Below the pieces are notes generated by a model. The model was given only the letters and a program-made list of their open reading frames with translations. It did not search any database and had not been told where the DNA came from. 64,000 bases of DNA from an uncultured Caulobacter sp. Lineage in GTDB: Bacteria; Pseudomonadota; Alphaproteobacteria; Caulobacterales; Caulobacteraceae. The translations under genes and the position numbers were made by a program. The stretch is from assembly GCF_947036865.1 (NCBI RefSeq), contig NZ_CAMQSF010000009.1, positions 1 to 64,000 on the forward strand, given 5' to 3'. This document shows, in pieces, positions 8,515 to 17,583 of this stretch. The stretch's first letter is position 1, and every line of letters begins with the position of its first letter.

Positions 8515-9366
8515 CTAGGCGCGCACCGCCGCGTGCAGCGCCTTCAGCGTCTTCAGCAGGGCCGCCGCGCCGTCCAGAGGCAGGCAGCTGGGGCCGTCGC
8601 ACAGGGCGCTGTCCGGGTCGGGATGGAACTCCAGGAACACCGCGTCCGCGCCCGCGGCGATCGCGGCCTTGGCGATGATCGGCACGCCGGCGCGGCGTCC
8701 GCCGGTCGAGGCGCCGCCGGTGCGCGGATCGGCGCCCGGCAGCTGCACGGCGTGGGTGGCGTCGATGCTGACCGGCGCGCCCAGGCGGCGCATCTCCTCG
8801 ATGCCCAGCATGTCGACCACGAGGTTGTTGTAGCCGAACGAGGAGCCGCGCTCGCACAGCACGATCTCGACGCCGGGCGCGGCCTCGCGCGACTTGTCGA
8901 TGATGTTCTTGCAGTCCCAGGGGGCGATGAACTGGGCCTTCTTGACGTGAAGGATGCCCTCCTGAGCGGCGGTCGCGCGGGCGGTGGCGACGATCAGGTC
9001 CGTCTGGCGGCACAGGAAGGCGGGGATCTGCACGAGGTCGGCGACGGCCGCGACGGGCTCGGCCTGGTAGGGCTCGTGCAGGTCGGTGGCGATCGGCGCG
9101 TTCAGCTGGCGCTTGACCTCGGCCAGCATTTTCAGGCCCTCGTCCAGGCCCGGGCCGCGATAGCTCTTGATCGACGAACGGTTGGCCTTGTCGAAGCTGG
9201 CCTTGAACACATAGGGCAGGGCGAGCTCGGCGCAGACCGCCTTCAGCTCGCGGCCGACCTCGAGCGCCAGGTCCAGGTTCTCCAGAACGTTCAGGCCGGC
9301 GATCACCGCCAGCGGCTGGCCGTCGCCGATCGAGAGGTTCCAGCGCTTGAGGTGGGCGACGGGCAT
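8515..9366 (-). CDS. kdsA: 3-deoxy-8-phosphooctulonate (KDO-8-P) synthase
   Basis: Condenses phosphoenolpyruvate with arabinose-5-phosphate in the cytosol, making KDO-8-phosphate for lipopolysaccharide inner core. The 283-residue protein shows the KdsA signatures FKASFDKANRSS, ATDLHEPYQ, QIPAFLCRQTDL, VKKAQF, CERGSSFGYNNLVVDM and the late FLEFHPDPDSALCDGPS. The Cys in QIPAFLCRQ and retention of metal-type residues hint at the metal-dependent class, which is a guess. ATG at 9366 is chosen because AGGAG lies six bases upstream; a start at 9396 would add ten residues with no matching site. The site lies in the arm of a perfect 12-bp hairpin (separate entry). Confidence 0.93.
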   Translation of the reverse strand: MPVAHLKRWNLSIGDGQPLAVIAGLNVLENLDLALEVGRELKAVCAELALPYVFKASFDKANRSSIKSYRGPGLDEGLKMLAEVKRQLNAPIATDLHEPYQAEPVAAVADLVQIPAFLCRQTDLIVATARATAAQEGILHVKKAQFIAPWDCKNIIDKSREAAPGVEIVLCERGSSFGYNNLVVDMLGIEEMRRLGAPVSIDATHAVQLPGADPRTGGASTGGRRAGVPIIAKAAIAAGADAVFLEFHPDPDSALCDGPSCLPLDGAAALLKTLKALHAAVRA

Positions 9367-9370
9367 TTGA

Positions 9371-9411
9371 ATCTCCTGGGGGCGGACGGTGGTCATCTAC
9401 CCCCAGGAGAT
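9371..9411 (-). promoter_or_regulatory. hairpin enclosing the kdsA ribosome binding site
   Basis: ATCTCCTGGGGG at 9371-9382 and its exact complement CCCCCAGGAGAT at 9400-9411 flank a 17-base loop. Read on the minus strand, the distal arm contains the AGGAG used by kdsA and ends four bases before its ATG. Folding would hide the ribosome binding site. The hairpin also begins eight bases after the stop of the upstream oxidoreductase gene, so it could serve as its transcript end. Confidence 0.55.
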
Positions 9412-9419
9412 GTCGGGAA

Positions 9420-10445
9420 CTAGCCCAGTTTGACCAGCATCTTGCCCAGGTTCTCGCCGGTGAAGAGCTTGAGGAACGCGTCGGGCGCGCGCTCGACGCC
9501 GTCCTCGACGGTCTCCTTCCAGGTGATCTTCCCGGCCTTGATCCACTCGGCCATGTCCTTGGCGAATTGCGGGAACAGGTCGGCGTGGTTCGAGACGATG
9601 AAGCCCTCCAGGCGCAGGCTCTTGCCCACGGCCTGGATGATGTTCGGCGGGCCTTCCGGCTTACCGGTCTCGTTGTATTGCGAGATCATGCCGCACAGGG
9701 CGAAGCGGGCGAACGGACGGGCCGAGTTGATCGCCGCTTCCAGGTGCACGCCGCCGACGTTCTCGAAATAGACGTCGATACCCTTGGGCGCGACCTTGGC
9801 CAGTTCGGCCACGACGTCCGGCGTGGCCTTGTAGTCGATGACGTGATCGACGCCGATCGACTTCAGGAAGGCGACCTTCTCGGACCCGCCGGCCGAGCCG
9901 ATCACGGTGTGGCCCTTCAGCTTGGCGATCTGGCAGACGACCGAGCCCACCGCGCCGGCGGCGGCCGAGACGAAGACGACGTCGCCGTCCTTCAGCGCCG
10001 CGATGCGCAGCAGGCCGACATAGGCGGTGAGGCCGGGCATGCCGACCACGCCCAGGAACGCCTGGGGCGGCAGGCCGTGCGTCTCGATCTTGGTAATCGC
10101 GCCGAGGCCGCCGCCGGCCAGGGCCTTGGGATGGGCGTTGTAGTATTCCCGCCAGCCGAACATCGAATTGACGATGTCGCCCGGCTTGAAGTCCGGATCG
10201 TTGGAGGCGACGACCTGGCCGATCGCGCCGCCCTGCAGGGCCTGGCCCAGCTGGAACGGGGGCACGTAGCTGGGGCGATCATACATGCGGCCGCGCATGT
10301 AGGGATCGACCGACATCCACAGGTTCTTGACCTGGATCTCACCGTCGCCGGGCGCGGGCAGGTCGACGCTGGCCAGTTCGAAGTCCGACGCCTGGGGCAT
10401 GCCGACGGGGCGGCTCTTGAGGCGGATTTCGCGCGAGGTGGTCAT
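9420..10445 (-). CDS. NADP-dependent oxidoreductase, CurA/YncB-like MDR family
   Basis: Zinc-free medium-chain reductase of 341 residues, of the curcumin reductase / leukotriene B4 dehydrogenase group that reduces enones with NADPH. Diagnostic features are the N-terminal VDPYMRGRMYD, the nucleotide-binding AAAGAVGSVVCQIAKLKG near residue 155, GSAGG, and YFENVGG in the middle. No structural zinc cysteines are seen. It is divergent from the Gfo/Idh gene across 114 bp and precedes kdsA on the same strand by 53 bp; a shared transcript with kdsA is possible but unproven. Physiological substrate unknown. Confidence 0.85.
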   Translation of the reverse strand: MTTSREIRLKSRPVGMPQASDFELASVDLPAPGDGEIQVKNLWMSVDPYMRGRMYDRPSYVPPFQLGQALQGGAIGQVVASNDPDFKPGDIVNSMFGWREYYNAHPKALAGGGLGAITKIETHGLPPQAFLGVVGMPGLTAYVGLLRIAALKDGDVVFVSAAAGAVGSVVCQIAKLKGHTVIGSAGGSEKVAFLKSIGVDHVIDYKATPDVVAELAKVAPKGIDVYFENVGGVHLEAAINSARPFARFALCGMISQYNETGKPEGPPNIIQAVGKSLRLEGFIVSNHADLFPQFAKDMAEWIKAGKITWKETVEDGVERAPDAFLKLFTGENLGKMLVKLG

Positions 10446-10559
10446 GAGGGTCCTCCCTGTTCGGCGTTGAGCGCCGCCGGTTCAAACGGATGTTTAGCGC
10501 GCCCTTACGCAAGTCTCCAGTGCTTCTAAGCGCCCCCAAAGCGCGGTAGACAGCCGGCC

Positions 10560-11495
10560 ATGACTCAAGCGCGCTCTCCTGCTTCTCCGCTTCGGGCCGG
10601 CGTCGTCGGCGCCGGGGTGTTCGGCGGCTATCACGCCAAGAAGTACGCAGAGCTAGAGGGCGTCGCGCTCGTGGGCGTCTACGATATCGACCTCGCCCGC
10701 GCCGAGGCGCTGGCCGGGTCGCTGGGCGCACGGGGCTTCGACGACCTGGACGCCTTCCTGGCCGCTGTCGACGTGGTCACGGTCGCCGCGCCGGCGGTGC
10801 ACCACGCCGCGCCGGCCCTGGCGGCGTTGAAGGCCGGCAAGCCGGTCTATTCGGAAAAGCCTCTGGCCGTGACCCCGGAGGACGCCGACAGGATGGTCGC
10901 CGCCGCCGCCAAGGCCGGGCTGCCGCTGGCCTGCGGCCATCAGGAGCGCGTGGTGTTCCAGGCCATGGGCCTGCTCGACATTCCCGAACAGCCGCTGCGC
11001 CTGGAGGCGGTGCGCCGCGGCACGCCGTCCGACCGCAATCTCGACGTCTCGGTGGTGCTGGACCTGATGATCCACGACATCGACCTGGCGCTCGCGCTCT
11101 GCGACGGCGAGCCGATCGCCGTGGAAGGCGAGGGGGCGATCACCCGTTCGACCTCTCTGGACTGGGTCAAGGCCGAGGCCACCTTCGACAACGGCTTCAC
11201 GGCCGTGTTCGACAGCTCCCGCGTCGCCGAGGCCCGCGAGCGGACGATGAAGGTCGTCTATCCGTCGGGCGAGGTCGAGATCGACTTCCTGCAGCGCACC
11301 TTCCGCAACACCACGCCCTATCCGCTGATCGAGAACTTCACCGAGACCCCGGCCGGCAAGGACCCCCTGGGCCTGTCGGTGGCCGGCTTCCTGGCGGCCG
11401 TTCGGGGCGAAGCGCCCCGGCCGGTGGTGACCGGCGAGGAGGCGGCGCGAGCGCTGGATCTCGCGCTGGCGGTGGAACAGGCGGTCGAAGGGTGA
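10560..11495 (+). CDS. Gfo/Idh/MocA family oxidoreductase
   Basis: 311-residue NAD(P)-dependent sugar dehydrogenase type. The dinucleotide motif VVGAGVFGGYHAKK lies at residues 14-27; the conserved EKP (YSEKPLA) lies near residue 100 and contributes the usual catalytic lysine. The second domain carries HQERVVFQ and VVLDLMIHDIDLAL, where the HD-type residues are typical of UDP-sugar 3-dehydrogenases. This resembles GnnA, which oxidises UDP-GlcNAc for diamino-sugar lipid A, but no GnnB aminotransferase lies nearby, so that role is only a hypothesis. ATG at 10560; 114 bp divergent from the CurA-like gene. Confidence 0.8.
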   Translation: MTQARSPASPLRAGVVGAGVFGGYHAKKYAELEGVALVGVYDIDLARAEALAGSLGARGFDDLDAFLAAVDVVTVAAPAVHHAAPALAALKAGKPVYSEKPLAVTPEDADRMVAAAAKAGLPLACGHQERVVFQAMGLLDIPEQPLRLEAVRRGTPSDRNLDVSVVLDLMIHDIDLALALCDGEPIAVEGEGAITRSTSLDWVKAEATFDNGFTAVFDSSRVAEARERTMKVVYPSGEVEIDFLQRTFRNTTPYPLIENFTETPAGKDPLGLSVAGFLAAVRGEAPRPVVTGEEAARALDLALAVEQAVEG

Positions 11496-11650
11496 AGGGT
11501 CTGATCGTGCGCCCTGGTCGCTTAAGGACGGTTCGGCCGCAAGGAAAATCCGCGTTCACGACGCTTCTTCGGTAAAAACTGGGCGCGAAACTCTTCCGCC
11601 GAACTCCGCCATGGGCTAAGCCCGGCGCTCGTATTTCGAAGGGCGTTGCC

Positions 11651-13381
11651 ATGACCAAGAAACCCGACGGCACCTGGGACAAGTCGAACCTGCCCAGCCG
11701 CCACGTGACCGAGGGGCCGGCCCGGGCGCCGCACCGCTCGTACTACTACGCCATGGGTCTTGGCACGCGCGACATCGCCCAGCCGTTCGTCGGCGTAGCC
11801 TCGTGCTGGAACGAGGCGGCGCCCTGCAACACCGCCCTGAACCGTCAGGCCGCCGCGGTGGCCGACGGGGTCAAGCGGGCCGGCGGCACGCCGCGTCAGT
11901 TCAACACCATCACCGTGACCGACGGCATCGCCATGGGCCACGAGGGCATGCGCAGCTCGCTGGCCAGCCGCGACGTGATCGCCGACTCGGTCGAGCTCTC
12001 CATGCGCGGCCACGGCTATGACGCTCTCGTCGGCCTGGCGGGGTGCGACAAGAGCCTGCCCGGCATGATGATGGCCATGCTGCGCCTGAACGTGCCGAGC
12101 GTGTTCCTGTATGGCGGTTCGATCCTGCCCGGCCGCCTGGACGGCAAGGACATCACCGTGCAGGAGGTCTTCGAGGCCGTCGGCCAGTTCGCGGCCGGCG
12201 CGATCAGCGAGGAGCGCCTCTGCCAGGTCGAGAAGCACGCCTGTCCGTCCGACGGCGCTTGCGGCGGCCAGTTCACCGCCAACACCATGGCCTGCGTGTC
12301 CGAAGCGATCGGCCTGGCTTTGCCGCTGTCGTCGGCCCTGCCGGCGCCGTACACCGACCGCGACGCCTATGCCGTGGCCTCGGGCGAGGCGGTGATGCGG
12401 CTGATCGAGCAGAACATCCGCCCGCGCGACATCTGCACCCGCAAGGCGTTCGAGAACGCCGCCGTCGTGGTGGCCGCGACCGGCGGCTCGACCAACGGCG
12501 CCCTGCACCTGCCGGCCATGGCGCATGAGTGCGGCATCGAATTCACCCTCAAGGACGTGGCCGAGATCGCCGCCCGCACGCCCTACATCGCCGACCTGAA
12601 GCCCGGCGGCCGCTACGTGGCCAAGGACATGGGCGAGGCCGGCGGCGTGCCGATGCTGCTCAAGACCCTGCTGGACGCCGGCCTGCTGCATGGCGACTGC
12701 ATGACCGTCACGGGCAAGACCCTGGCCGAGAACCTGGCCGACGTGGTCTGGCGCGACGATCAGGACGTGATCCGCCCGGTCTCCAACCCGCTGTCGCCGA
12801 CCGGCGGAGTCGTCGGCTTGTGGGGCTCGCTGGCCCCCGACGGCTGCATCGTCAAGGTGGCGGGCCTGAAGCACCAGACCCATCGCGGCCCGGCCCGGGT
12901 GTTCGATGGCGAGCAGGCCTGTTTCGAGGCGGTCAGCAACCGCGACTACAAGGAGGGCGACGTGCTCGTAATCCGCTACGAGGGGCCCAAGGGCGGTCCG
13001 GGCATGCGCGAGATGCTGTCGACGACGGCGGCGCTGTACGGCCAGGGCGTGGAGAACATCGCCCTGATCACCGACGGCCGGTTCTCGGGCGCCACGCGCG
13101 GTCTCTGCATCGGTCACGTGGGGCCGGAAGCGGCCGTCGGCGGCCCGATCGCTCTGGTCAAGGACGGCGACATCATCGCCATCGACGCCCAGGCGGGCAC
13201 GATCGAGCTGGAGGTCGACGCCGACGAGCTGGCCCGGCGCAAGGCCGAATGGACCCCGCGCACGACCAATTACAACAGCGGCGCGATCTGGAAGTTCGCC
13301 CAACTGGTCGGCCCGGCCCACCTGGGCGCGGTGACCCACCCCGGCGCGGCGGCCGAGACCCACGTCTATATGGACCTGTAG
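11651..13381 (+). CDS. ilvD: dihydroxy-acid dehydratase
   Basis: Removes water from 2,3-dihydroxy-isovalerate and 2,3-dihydroxy-3-methylvalerate in valine and isoleucine synthesis. The 576-residue protein carries the three cysteine elements expected to bind the iron-sulfur cluster: [10 protein letters not shown] (about residue 51), GCDKSLPG (about 132) and [11 protein letters not shown] (about 195). It also shows [28 protein letters not shown] [12 protein letters not shown] and the late [11 protein letters not shown]. Related sugar-acid dehydratases of the IlvD/Edd family cannot be fully excluded, but the match to IlvD is strong. A hairpin terminator follows. Confidence 0.92.
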   Translation: MTKKPDGTWDKSNLPSRHVTEGPARAPHRSYYYAMGLGTRDIAQPFVGVASCWNEAAPCNTALNRQAAAVADGVKRAGGTPRQFNTITVTDGIAMGHEGMRSSLASRDVIADSVELSMRGHGYDALVGLAGCDKSLPGMMMAMLRLNVPSVFLYGGSILPGRLDGKDITVQEVFEAVGQFAAGAISEERLCQVEKHACPSDGACGGQFTANTMACVSEAIGLALPLSSALPAPYTDRDAYAVASGEAVMRLIEQNIRPRDICTRKAFENAAVVVAATGGSTNGALHLPAMAHECGIEFTLKDVAEIAARTPYIADLKPGGRYVAKDMGEAGGVPMLLKTLLDAGLLHGDCMTVTGKTLAENLADVVWRDDQDVIRPVSNPLSPTGGVVGLWGSLAPDGCIVKVAGLKHQTHRGPARVFDGEQACFEAVSNRDYKEGDVLVIRYEGPKGGPGMREMLSTTAALYGQGVENIALITDGRFSGATRGLCIGHVGPEAAVGGPIALVKDGDIIAIDAQAGTIELEVDADELARRKAEWTPRTTNYNSGAIWKFAQLVGPAHLGAVTHPGAAAETHVYMDL

Positions 13382-13407
13382 GTCTCCCTCGCGCTCGCGA
13401 ACGAAAA

Positions 13408-13443
13408 GGCCGCCGCCCGGGCTGGGCGGCGGCCTTGTTGTTT
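13408..13443 (+). terminator. Rho-independent terminator after ilvD
   Basis: Perfect 11-bp stem GGCCGCCGCCC (13408-13418) with a 5-base loop and GGGCGGCGGCC (13424-13434), followed by TTGTTGTTT. It lies 27 bp after the ilvD stop. Confidence 0.8.
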
Positions 13444-13476
13444 GGTCGCTGAGCGCTCACGGCCTTCGCGGAAGCC

Positions 13477-13564
13477 GTCCTCGCCCTTCGACAGGCTCAG
13501 GGTGAGGACGACTGTCGGGCCCCTGGCGCAAAATCCTCATCCTGAGCCTGTCGAAGGACGAGGA
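13477..13564. repeat. REP-like pair of inverted hairpin repeats, copy 2
   Basis: First unit 13477-13509, GTCCTCGCCCT, loop TCGACAGGCTC, AGGGTGAGGAC; second, inverted unit 13534-13564. Same family and orientation scheme as at 5068-5154. It lies between the convergent ilvD and kup genes. Confidence 0.8.
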
Positions 13565-13596
13565 TTTCCGTCCGAACCAGGGTCCGGGTCGCGCCG

Positions 13597-15564
13597 CTAC
13601 AGGCTGACCTGCGTTCCCAGCTCCACGACCCGCCCCGGCGGCAGGTGGAAGAAGGTGGTCGGGTCGGCGGCGTTGCGCGTCAGGAAGGTGAACAGCTTGC
13701 GCTTCCAGGCGGGCAGGGCGTCCTGGGCCACCGACGGCACCACCGTTCGGCGGCTGACGAAGAACGACGTCGACATGATGTCGAACTTCAGGCCCTGCTT
13801 GCGGCACACCGCCAGCGCCTTGGGCAGGTTCGGGCTCTCCATGTAGCCGTAGTGCAGGGTGACCAGCCAGAACCGCTCGTCCAGCTTCTGGGTCTCGATG
13901 CGCTGTTCGTCGGCGACATACGGCGTGGTCTCGTTGACCACGCGAAGCAGCACGTTGCGCTCGTGCAGCACCTTGAAGTGCTTGAGGCTGTGCATCAGGG
14001 CCGGCGGCGTCGTGTCCGGGTCGGCGGTCAGGTAGACGGCGGTGCCGGGCGTCGAGGCGGCCGGCCGGCGGGCGATCATCTCGCGGAAGTCGGCGAAGGG
14101 CAGGCCGTCCTTGCTGAGCTTGGCGCGCAGACGCTCGGTCGCCGTGACGAAGATCGACATCAACAGGCAAAGGCCCGCGCCGAGGGCCAGCGGCGCCCAG
14201 CCGCCGGTCAGCACCTTCAAGAGGTTGGCGACGAAGAAGGTCAGGTCCAGGGCCAGCAGCGGCACGATCAGGGCCAGGGCGGCCCACAGGCTCCACTTCC
14301 ACACATGACGCACGACGATGAAGGCCAGCATGGTCGTGACGACCATCGTGCCCGTGACCGAGATGCCGTAGGCGTGGGCCAGGGCGCTGGACGAGCGGAA
14401 CGACAGCACCACCAGCACCACGCCGACGAACAGCAGCCAGTTGATCGGCGCGACATAGATCTGGCCGGCTTCGGTGGTCGAGGTGATCTTGATGTCCATG
14501 CGGGGCAGCAGGCCCAGCTGGATCGCCTGCTGGGTCAGCGAGAAGGCGCCGGTGATCACCGCCTGGCTGGCGATGACCGTGGCCAGGCCCGAGAACAGCA
14601 CCAGCCCGAAGCGCCACTGATGGGGGGCCATCAGGAAGAACCAGTCGGCGTTGGGCAGGGCATGGCCCGCGGCCTCGGCGGCCGCCAGGGCCTTGGAGGC
14701 CAGCGCGGCCTGGCCGAAATAGTTCAGAGCCAGCATCGGCAGGGCCAGGCTGAACCAAGAGAACTGGATCGGCCCCCGCCCGAAGTGGCCCATGTCGGCG
14801 GTCAGGGCCTCGGCGCCGGTCACGGTCAGGAACACCGCGCCCATGACCATGAAACCGGTCAGGCCGTGATGGGTCAGGAAATAGACGGCGTAGGTCGGCG
14901 ACAGGGCCGCCAGCACGCTGGGATCGTCCTTGATGTGCCACACGCCCATCGCGCCCAGGCACAGGAACCAGGCGACCATGACCGGGCCGAAGACGCCGGC
15001 CACCTTGGCCGTGCCCTTGGCCTGGAAGGTGAAGAGGGCGGTCAGGATCACCAGGCTGGTGATGATCACCTCCTGGGTGCCGAACCAGCCGTCGAAGCCG
15101 CGCACCGACTTTAGGCCCTCGACGGCCGACAGGACCGAGATGGCGGGCGTGATCACGCCGTCGCCATAGAACAGCGCCGCGCCGATCGCGCCGAGCGCGA
15201 AGATCAGGCGGGTGCGGCCCGCCGCGCCCTGCTGGGCCAGGGCCATCAGCGACAGCACGCCGCCTTCGCCCTTGTTCGAGGCGCGCATCAGGAAGAGGAC
15301 GTATTTGACCGTCACCACCAGGATCAGCGCCCAGAGCGCCAGCGACAGCACGCCCATGATTTCCGCCCGCACCAGGCCGTCGCGGGCGGCTTCGGCCAGC
15401 GCGTCGCGGAAGGCGTAGAGGGGGCTGGTGCCGATGTCGCCGAACACGACGCCGACGCTGCCCAGCGCCAGCGGCCAGAAACGCGAGCTCGCGTGGCCGT
15501 GGTGGGAGGTCTGCGATGTCGGGGAAACGGTGTCGGACGCGGCGAGGGGGTCTTTACCCGCCAT
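13597..15564 (-). CDS. kup: KUP/HAK/KT family potassium uptake protein
   Basis: 655-residue inner-membrane potassium transporter, probably a proton symporter. It has about 12 hydrophobic helices over residues 25-450 and a cytosolic C-terminal tail. Family signatures include GVVFGDIGTSPLYAFRDA (first helix), NKGEGGVLSLMAL, GDGVITPAISVLSAVEG and FGPVMVAWF. The start at 15564 (MAGKDP) has GGAG about a dozen bases upstream; a TTG six codons earlier is less likely. It is convergent with ilvD over the repeat pair and lies 121 bp downstream of a membrane-anchored hypothetical gene on the same strand. Confidence 0.92.
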   Translation of the reverse strand: MAGKDPLAASDTVSPTSQTSHHGHASSRFWPLALGSVGVVFGDIGTSPLYAFRDALAEAARDGLVRAEIMGVLSLALWALILVVTVKYVLFLMRASNKGEGGVLSLMALAQQGAAGRTRLIFALGAIGAALFYGDGVITPAISVLSAVEGLKSVRGFDGWFGTQEVIITSLVILTALFTFQAKGTAKVAGVFGPVMVAWFLCLGAMGVWHIKDDPSVLAALSPTYAVYFLTHHGLTGFMVMGAVFLTVTGAEALTADMGHFGRGPIQFSWFSLALPMLALNYFGQAALASKALAAAEAAGHALPNADWFFLMAPHQWRFGLVLFSGLATVIASQAVITGAFSLTQQAIQLGLLPRMDIKITSTTEAGQIYVAPINWLLFVGVVLVVLSFRSSSALAHAYGISVTGTMVVTTMLAFIVVRHVWKWSLWAALALIVPLLALDLTFFVANLLKVLTGGWAPLALGAGLCLLMSIFVTATERLRAKLSKDGLPFADFREMIARRPAASTPGTAVYLTADPDTTPPALMHSLKHFKVLHERNVLLRVVNETTPYVADEQRIETQKLDERFWLVTLHYGYMESPNLPKALAVCRKQGLKFDIMSTSFFVSRRTVVPSVAQDALPAWKRKLFTFLTRNAADPTTFFHLPPGRVVELGTQVSL

Positions 15565-15685
15565 GGGGGCTCGAGGCTCCAAAGCGCCGGTTCAGGACCG
15601 GCGGCGGCGCTTTACGCCCGCCGCTGCGTCGCAGCAATGGAAAAAATTGACGCGGCGGGCGGCCATGCCGAAAGCGTGATCCGGC

Positions 15686-16606
15686 TCAATCATCGAACGG
15701 CAGCTCGTCCTGGTCGCTGGCGGTTTCCCGGCGCGCCTTGGAAACCGGCTTATAGGCGGGTTGTGGCGGCGGCTCGGGGTTCGCGGCGCGGTCGTCTTCG
15801 TCCCAGGGCGGATCGTCGAAACCTTCGAGCGGAAGGGCCGGCGCGGCCGGCGGGCGCGCGGGGGGCGGCGCGGTTGGACGCGACGCGGGCGAAGCTCGGC
15901 GCGCTTCGCTGAACGACGATCGACGCGCCAGCGGCGGCGGCGTGTCGGGCAGGGGCGGAGGCGGGGTGTCGAAATCGTCGTCGTCGTCCTCGAAGTCGTC
16001 GACGGTTTCGGGTACTGGCGGCGGCGCGGTCCGCGCGGCGACCACCGGCTCGGCGACGACCGTCGCGGAGGGGCGCGGCGGCAGCGGGCGGCGCACGATC
16101 GCCTCGCAGCGGGCCAGCCAGCGATTGGCCTCCTGCATCAGCTCGGCCGGCGAGCGGCTCTCGCGCCGCTGCTCGTCGCCGGGCGCCCAGAGGTCGAGCC
16201 TGAAGTCGGGGTGGCGGGGATCGTCGAAGATCAGCCGCAGAGTGACCGTCTGGGCCTGGGGCGCGACATGGTCGATGGCCCGGCGGCCCTCCCCACGGAA
16301 AACACGCCCCATCACCTGGCCGTCGACCACCAGCTCCGCGCCGATCAGCTCGTCCAGGCGATAGATCAGGCACCAGGCGCCGCGATCCCAGGCGACGGCC
16401 AGGAGGTTGGTGTCGAACGAGAAGCCCGCGCCGCGTCCGCGGCCGCGCGCGACGACGACGCCCTCCGGCTCGCTCTTCAGGACATTGCGCAGGGCCCGGC
16501 GGATGCGCCGGTCCTCGTCGCCGTACCAGATGGCCAGGCTGCCCAGGAACGTCACCGCCGAGCCGGCGATGGCCACGAACAGCAAAAGACGCGCGAGCTC
16601 GCTCAT
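15686..16606 (-). CDS. membrane-anchored hypothetical protein with a disordered Pro/Asp-rich tail
   Basis: Family not recognised. Of 306 residues, the first 25 form one membrane helix (LLLFVAIAGSAVTFLGSLAIWYG), residues 30-170 form a folded, probably cytosolic domain with many beta strands (VVVARGRGRGAGFSFDTNLLAVAWD, LVVDGQVMGRVFRGEGRRAIDHV), and residues 170-306 are low-complexity Pro/Ala/Asp runs, including VDDFEDDDDDFD and PPPPLPDTPPP. It ends with an acidic DELPFDD tail. The ATG at 16606 is preferred over a GTG two codons upstream. Upstream lies a repeat-rich 150-bp gap to xthA. Confidence 0.6.
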   Translation of the reverse strand: MSELARLLLFVAIAGSAVTFLGSLAIWYGDEDRRIRRALRNVLKSEPEGVVVARGRGRGAGFSFDTNLLAVAWDRGAWCLIYRLDELIGAELVVDGQVMGRVFRGEGRRAIDHVAPQAQTVTLRLIFDDPRHPDFRLDLWAPGDEQRRESRSPAELMQEANRWLARCEAIVRRPLPPRPSATVVAEPVVAARTAPPPVPETVDDFEDDDDDFDTPPPPLPDTPPPLARRSSFSEARRASPASRPTAPPPARPPAAPALPLEGFDDPPWDEDDRAANPEPPPQPAYKPVSKARRETASDQDELPFDD

Positions 16607-16662
16607 GGCCACGCAGGCTAGCGGGAGTCCTGATTCCCCAACAGTGGGCCACTAGAGCCTGA

Positions 16663-16690
16663 CTGTTTCGAATGGGATCATTCGAAACAG
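16663..16690. repeat. perfect 12-bp palindromic hairpin (TTTCGAAT type), copy 1
   Basis: CTGTTTCGAATG (16663-16674), loop GGAT, CATTCGAAACAG (16679-16690). The stem core TTTCGAAT is shared with the hairpin at 43318-43342. Flanking GAGCC and GGGCTCG extend partial pairing. Confidence 0.75.
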
Positions 16691-16710
16691 ACGGGCTCGG
16701 TCTCTAACAT

Positions 16711-16763
16711 CTAGAGCGTGCTAGCCGCCGAAACCGCTCACACTTTCGGCTATCACGCTCTAG
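16711..16763. repeat. 53-bp intergenic repeat with inverted ends, copy 1
   Basis: The ends CTAGAGCGTG(C/A)TAGCCG form 17-bp inverted arms with one mismatch (16711-16727 and 16747-16763). The same element, reversed, lies at 25656-25707, and a degenerate form at 43251-43290. Its right end supplies the stop codon of xthA (16760-16762 on the minus strand). Confidence 0.7.
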
Positions 16764-17548
16764 TCGCGGAAGTGGCCGACCACGGGGACGTGGTCCGACG
16801 GCTTTTCCTTGTCGCGCTCGTCGCGGTGGATGACGAGACCGGTCAACCGATCGGCGGCCTGCGGCGACAGCAGCAGGTGGTCGATGCGGATGCCGAGGTT
16901 CCTCTGCCAGGCGCCGGCCTGGTAGTCCCAGAAGGTGTAGCCGCCCGGCGATCCGTCGGCCTGCATGTAGGCGTCGGCGAGGCCCAGGTTCTTCAAGGCC
17001 CGGAAGGCCGCGCGGCTCTCCGGTTGGAACAGGGCGTCGCCCGTCCAGGCCTCGGGATTGGCGACGTCCTCGGGCTCGGGGATGACGTTGTAGTCGCCGG
17101 CGATGACCAGCGGCTCCTCGAAGGCCAGCAGCGCCCGGGCATGGGCGTGCAGGCGGCGCATCCAGGCCAGCTTGTAGGCGAACTTCTCCGTGCCGATCGG
17201 ATTGCCGTTGGGCAGATAGATGCCGACGACCCGGAACGGGACCGGCGCGGCAATCACCGCCTCGACATAGCGCGCCTGCTCGTCGACCTCGTCCTCGGAC
17301 AGGAAGGGCAAGCCCTTGCGGACGTCCTCGACGGGGAATTTCGACAGCAGCGCCACGCCGTTATAGGTCTTCTGGCCGTGGACCACGACATTATAGCCAA
17401 GCCTTTCAAAGGCTTCGGCCGGGAATTTCTCGTCGACGCACTTGATCTCCTGCAGCACGGCGACGTCCGGCGCTTCTGATTCGAACCACGCCAGCACGCC
17501 TTCCAGGCGAGCGTTGATCGAATTGACGTTCCAGGTGGCTATACGCAT
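16760..17548 (-). CDS. xthA: exodeoxyribonuclease III
   Basis: AP endonuclease / 3'-5' exonuclease of base-excision repair, 262 residues. All expected catalytic elements of the exonuclease III fold are present: TWNVNS (Asn), LQEIK (metal-binding Glu), YLPNG (Tyr), AGDYNVIP (Asp/Asn), GIRIDHLLLS (Asp) and SDHVPV (Asp/His) near the end. The start at 17548 (MRIATWN) is chosen because it opens the fold; four extra codons upstream are possible. It is divergent from the 17584 gene with 35 bp between starts, and its stop codon falls within an intergenic repeat. Confidence 0.93.
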   Translation of the reverse strand: MRIATWNVNSINARLEGVLAWFESEAPDVAVLQEIKCVDEKFPAEAFERLGYNVVVHGQKTYNGVALLSKFPVEDVRKGLPFLSEDEVDEQARYVEAVIAAPVPFRVVGIYLPNGNPIGTEKFAYKLAWMRRLHAHARALLAFEEPLVIAGDYNVIPEPEDVANPEAWTGDALFQPESRAAFRALKNLGLADAYMQADGSPGGYTFWDYQAGAWQRNLGIRIDHLLLSPQAADRLTGLVIHRDERDKEKPSDHVPVVGHFRD

Positions 17549-17583
17549 TGACGGCTCCAAACTGCGGCGGGAGGCTAGAGGCC

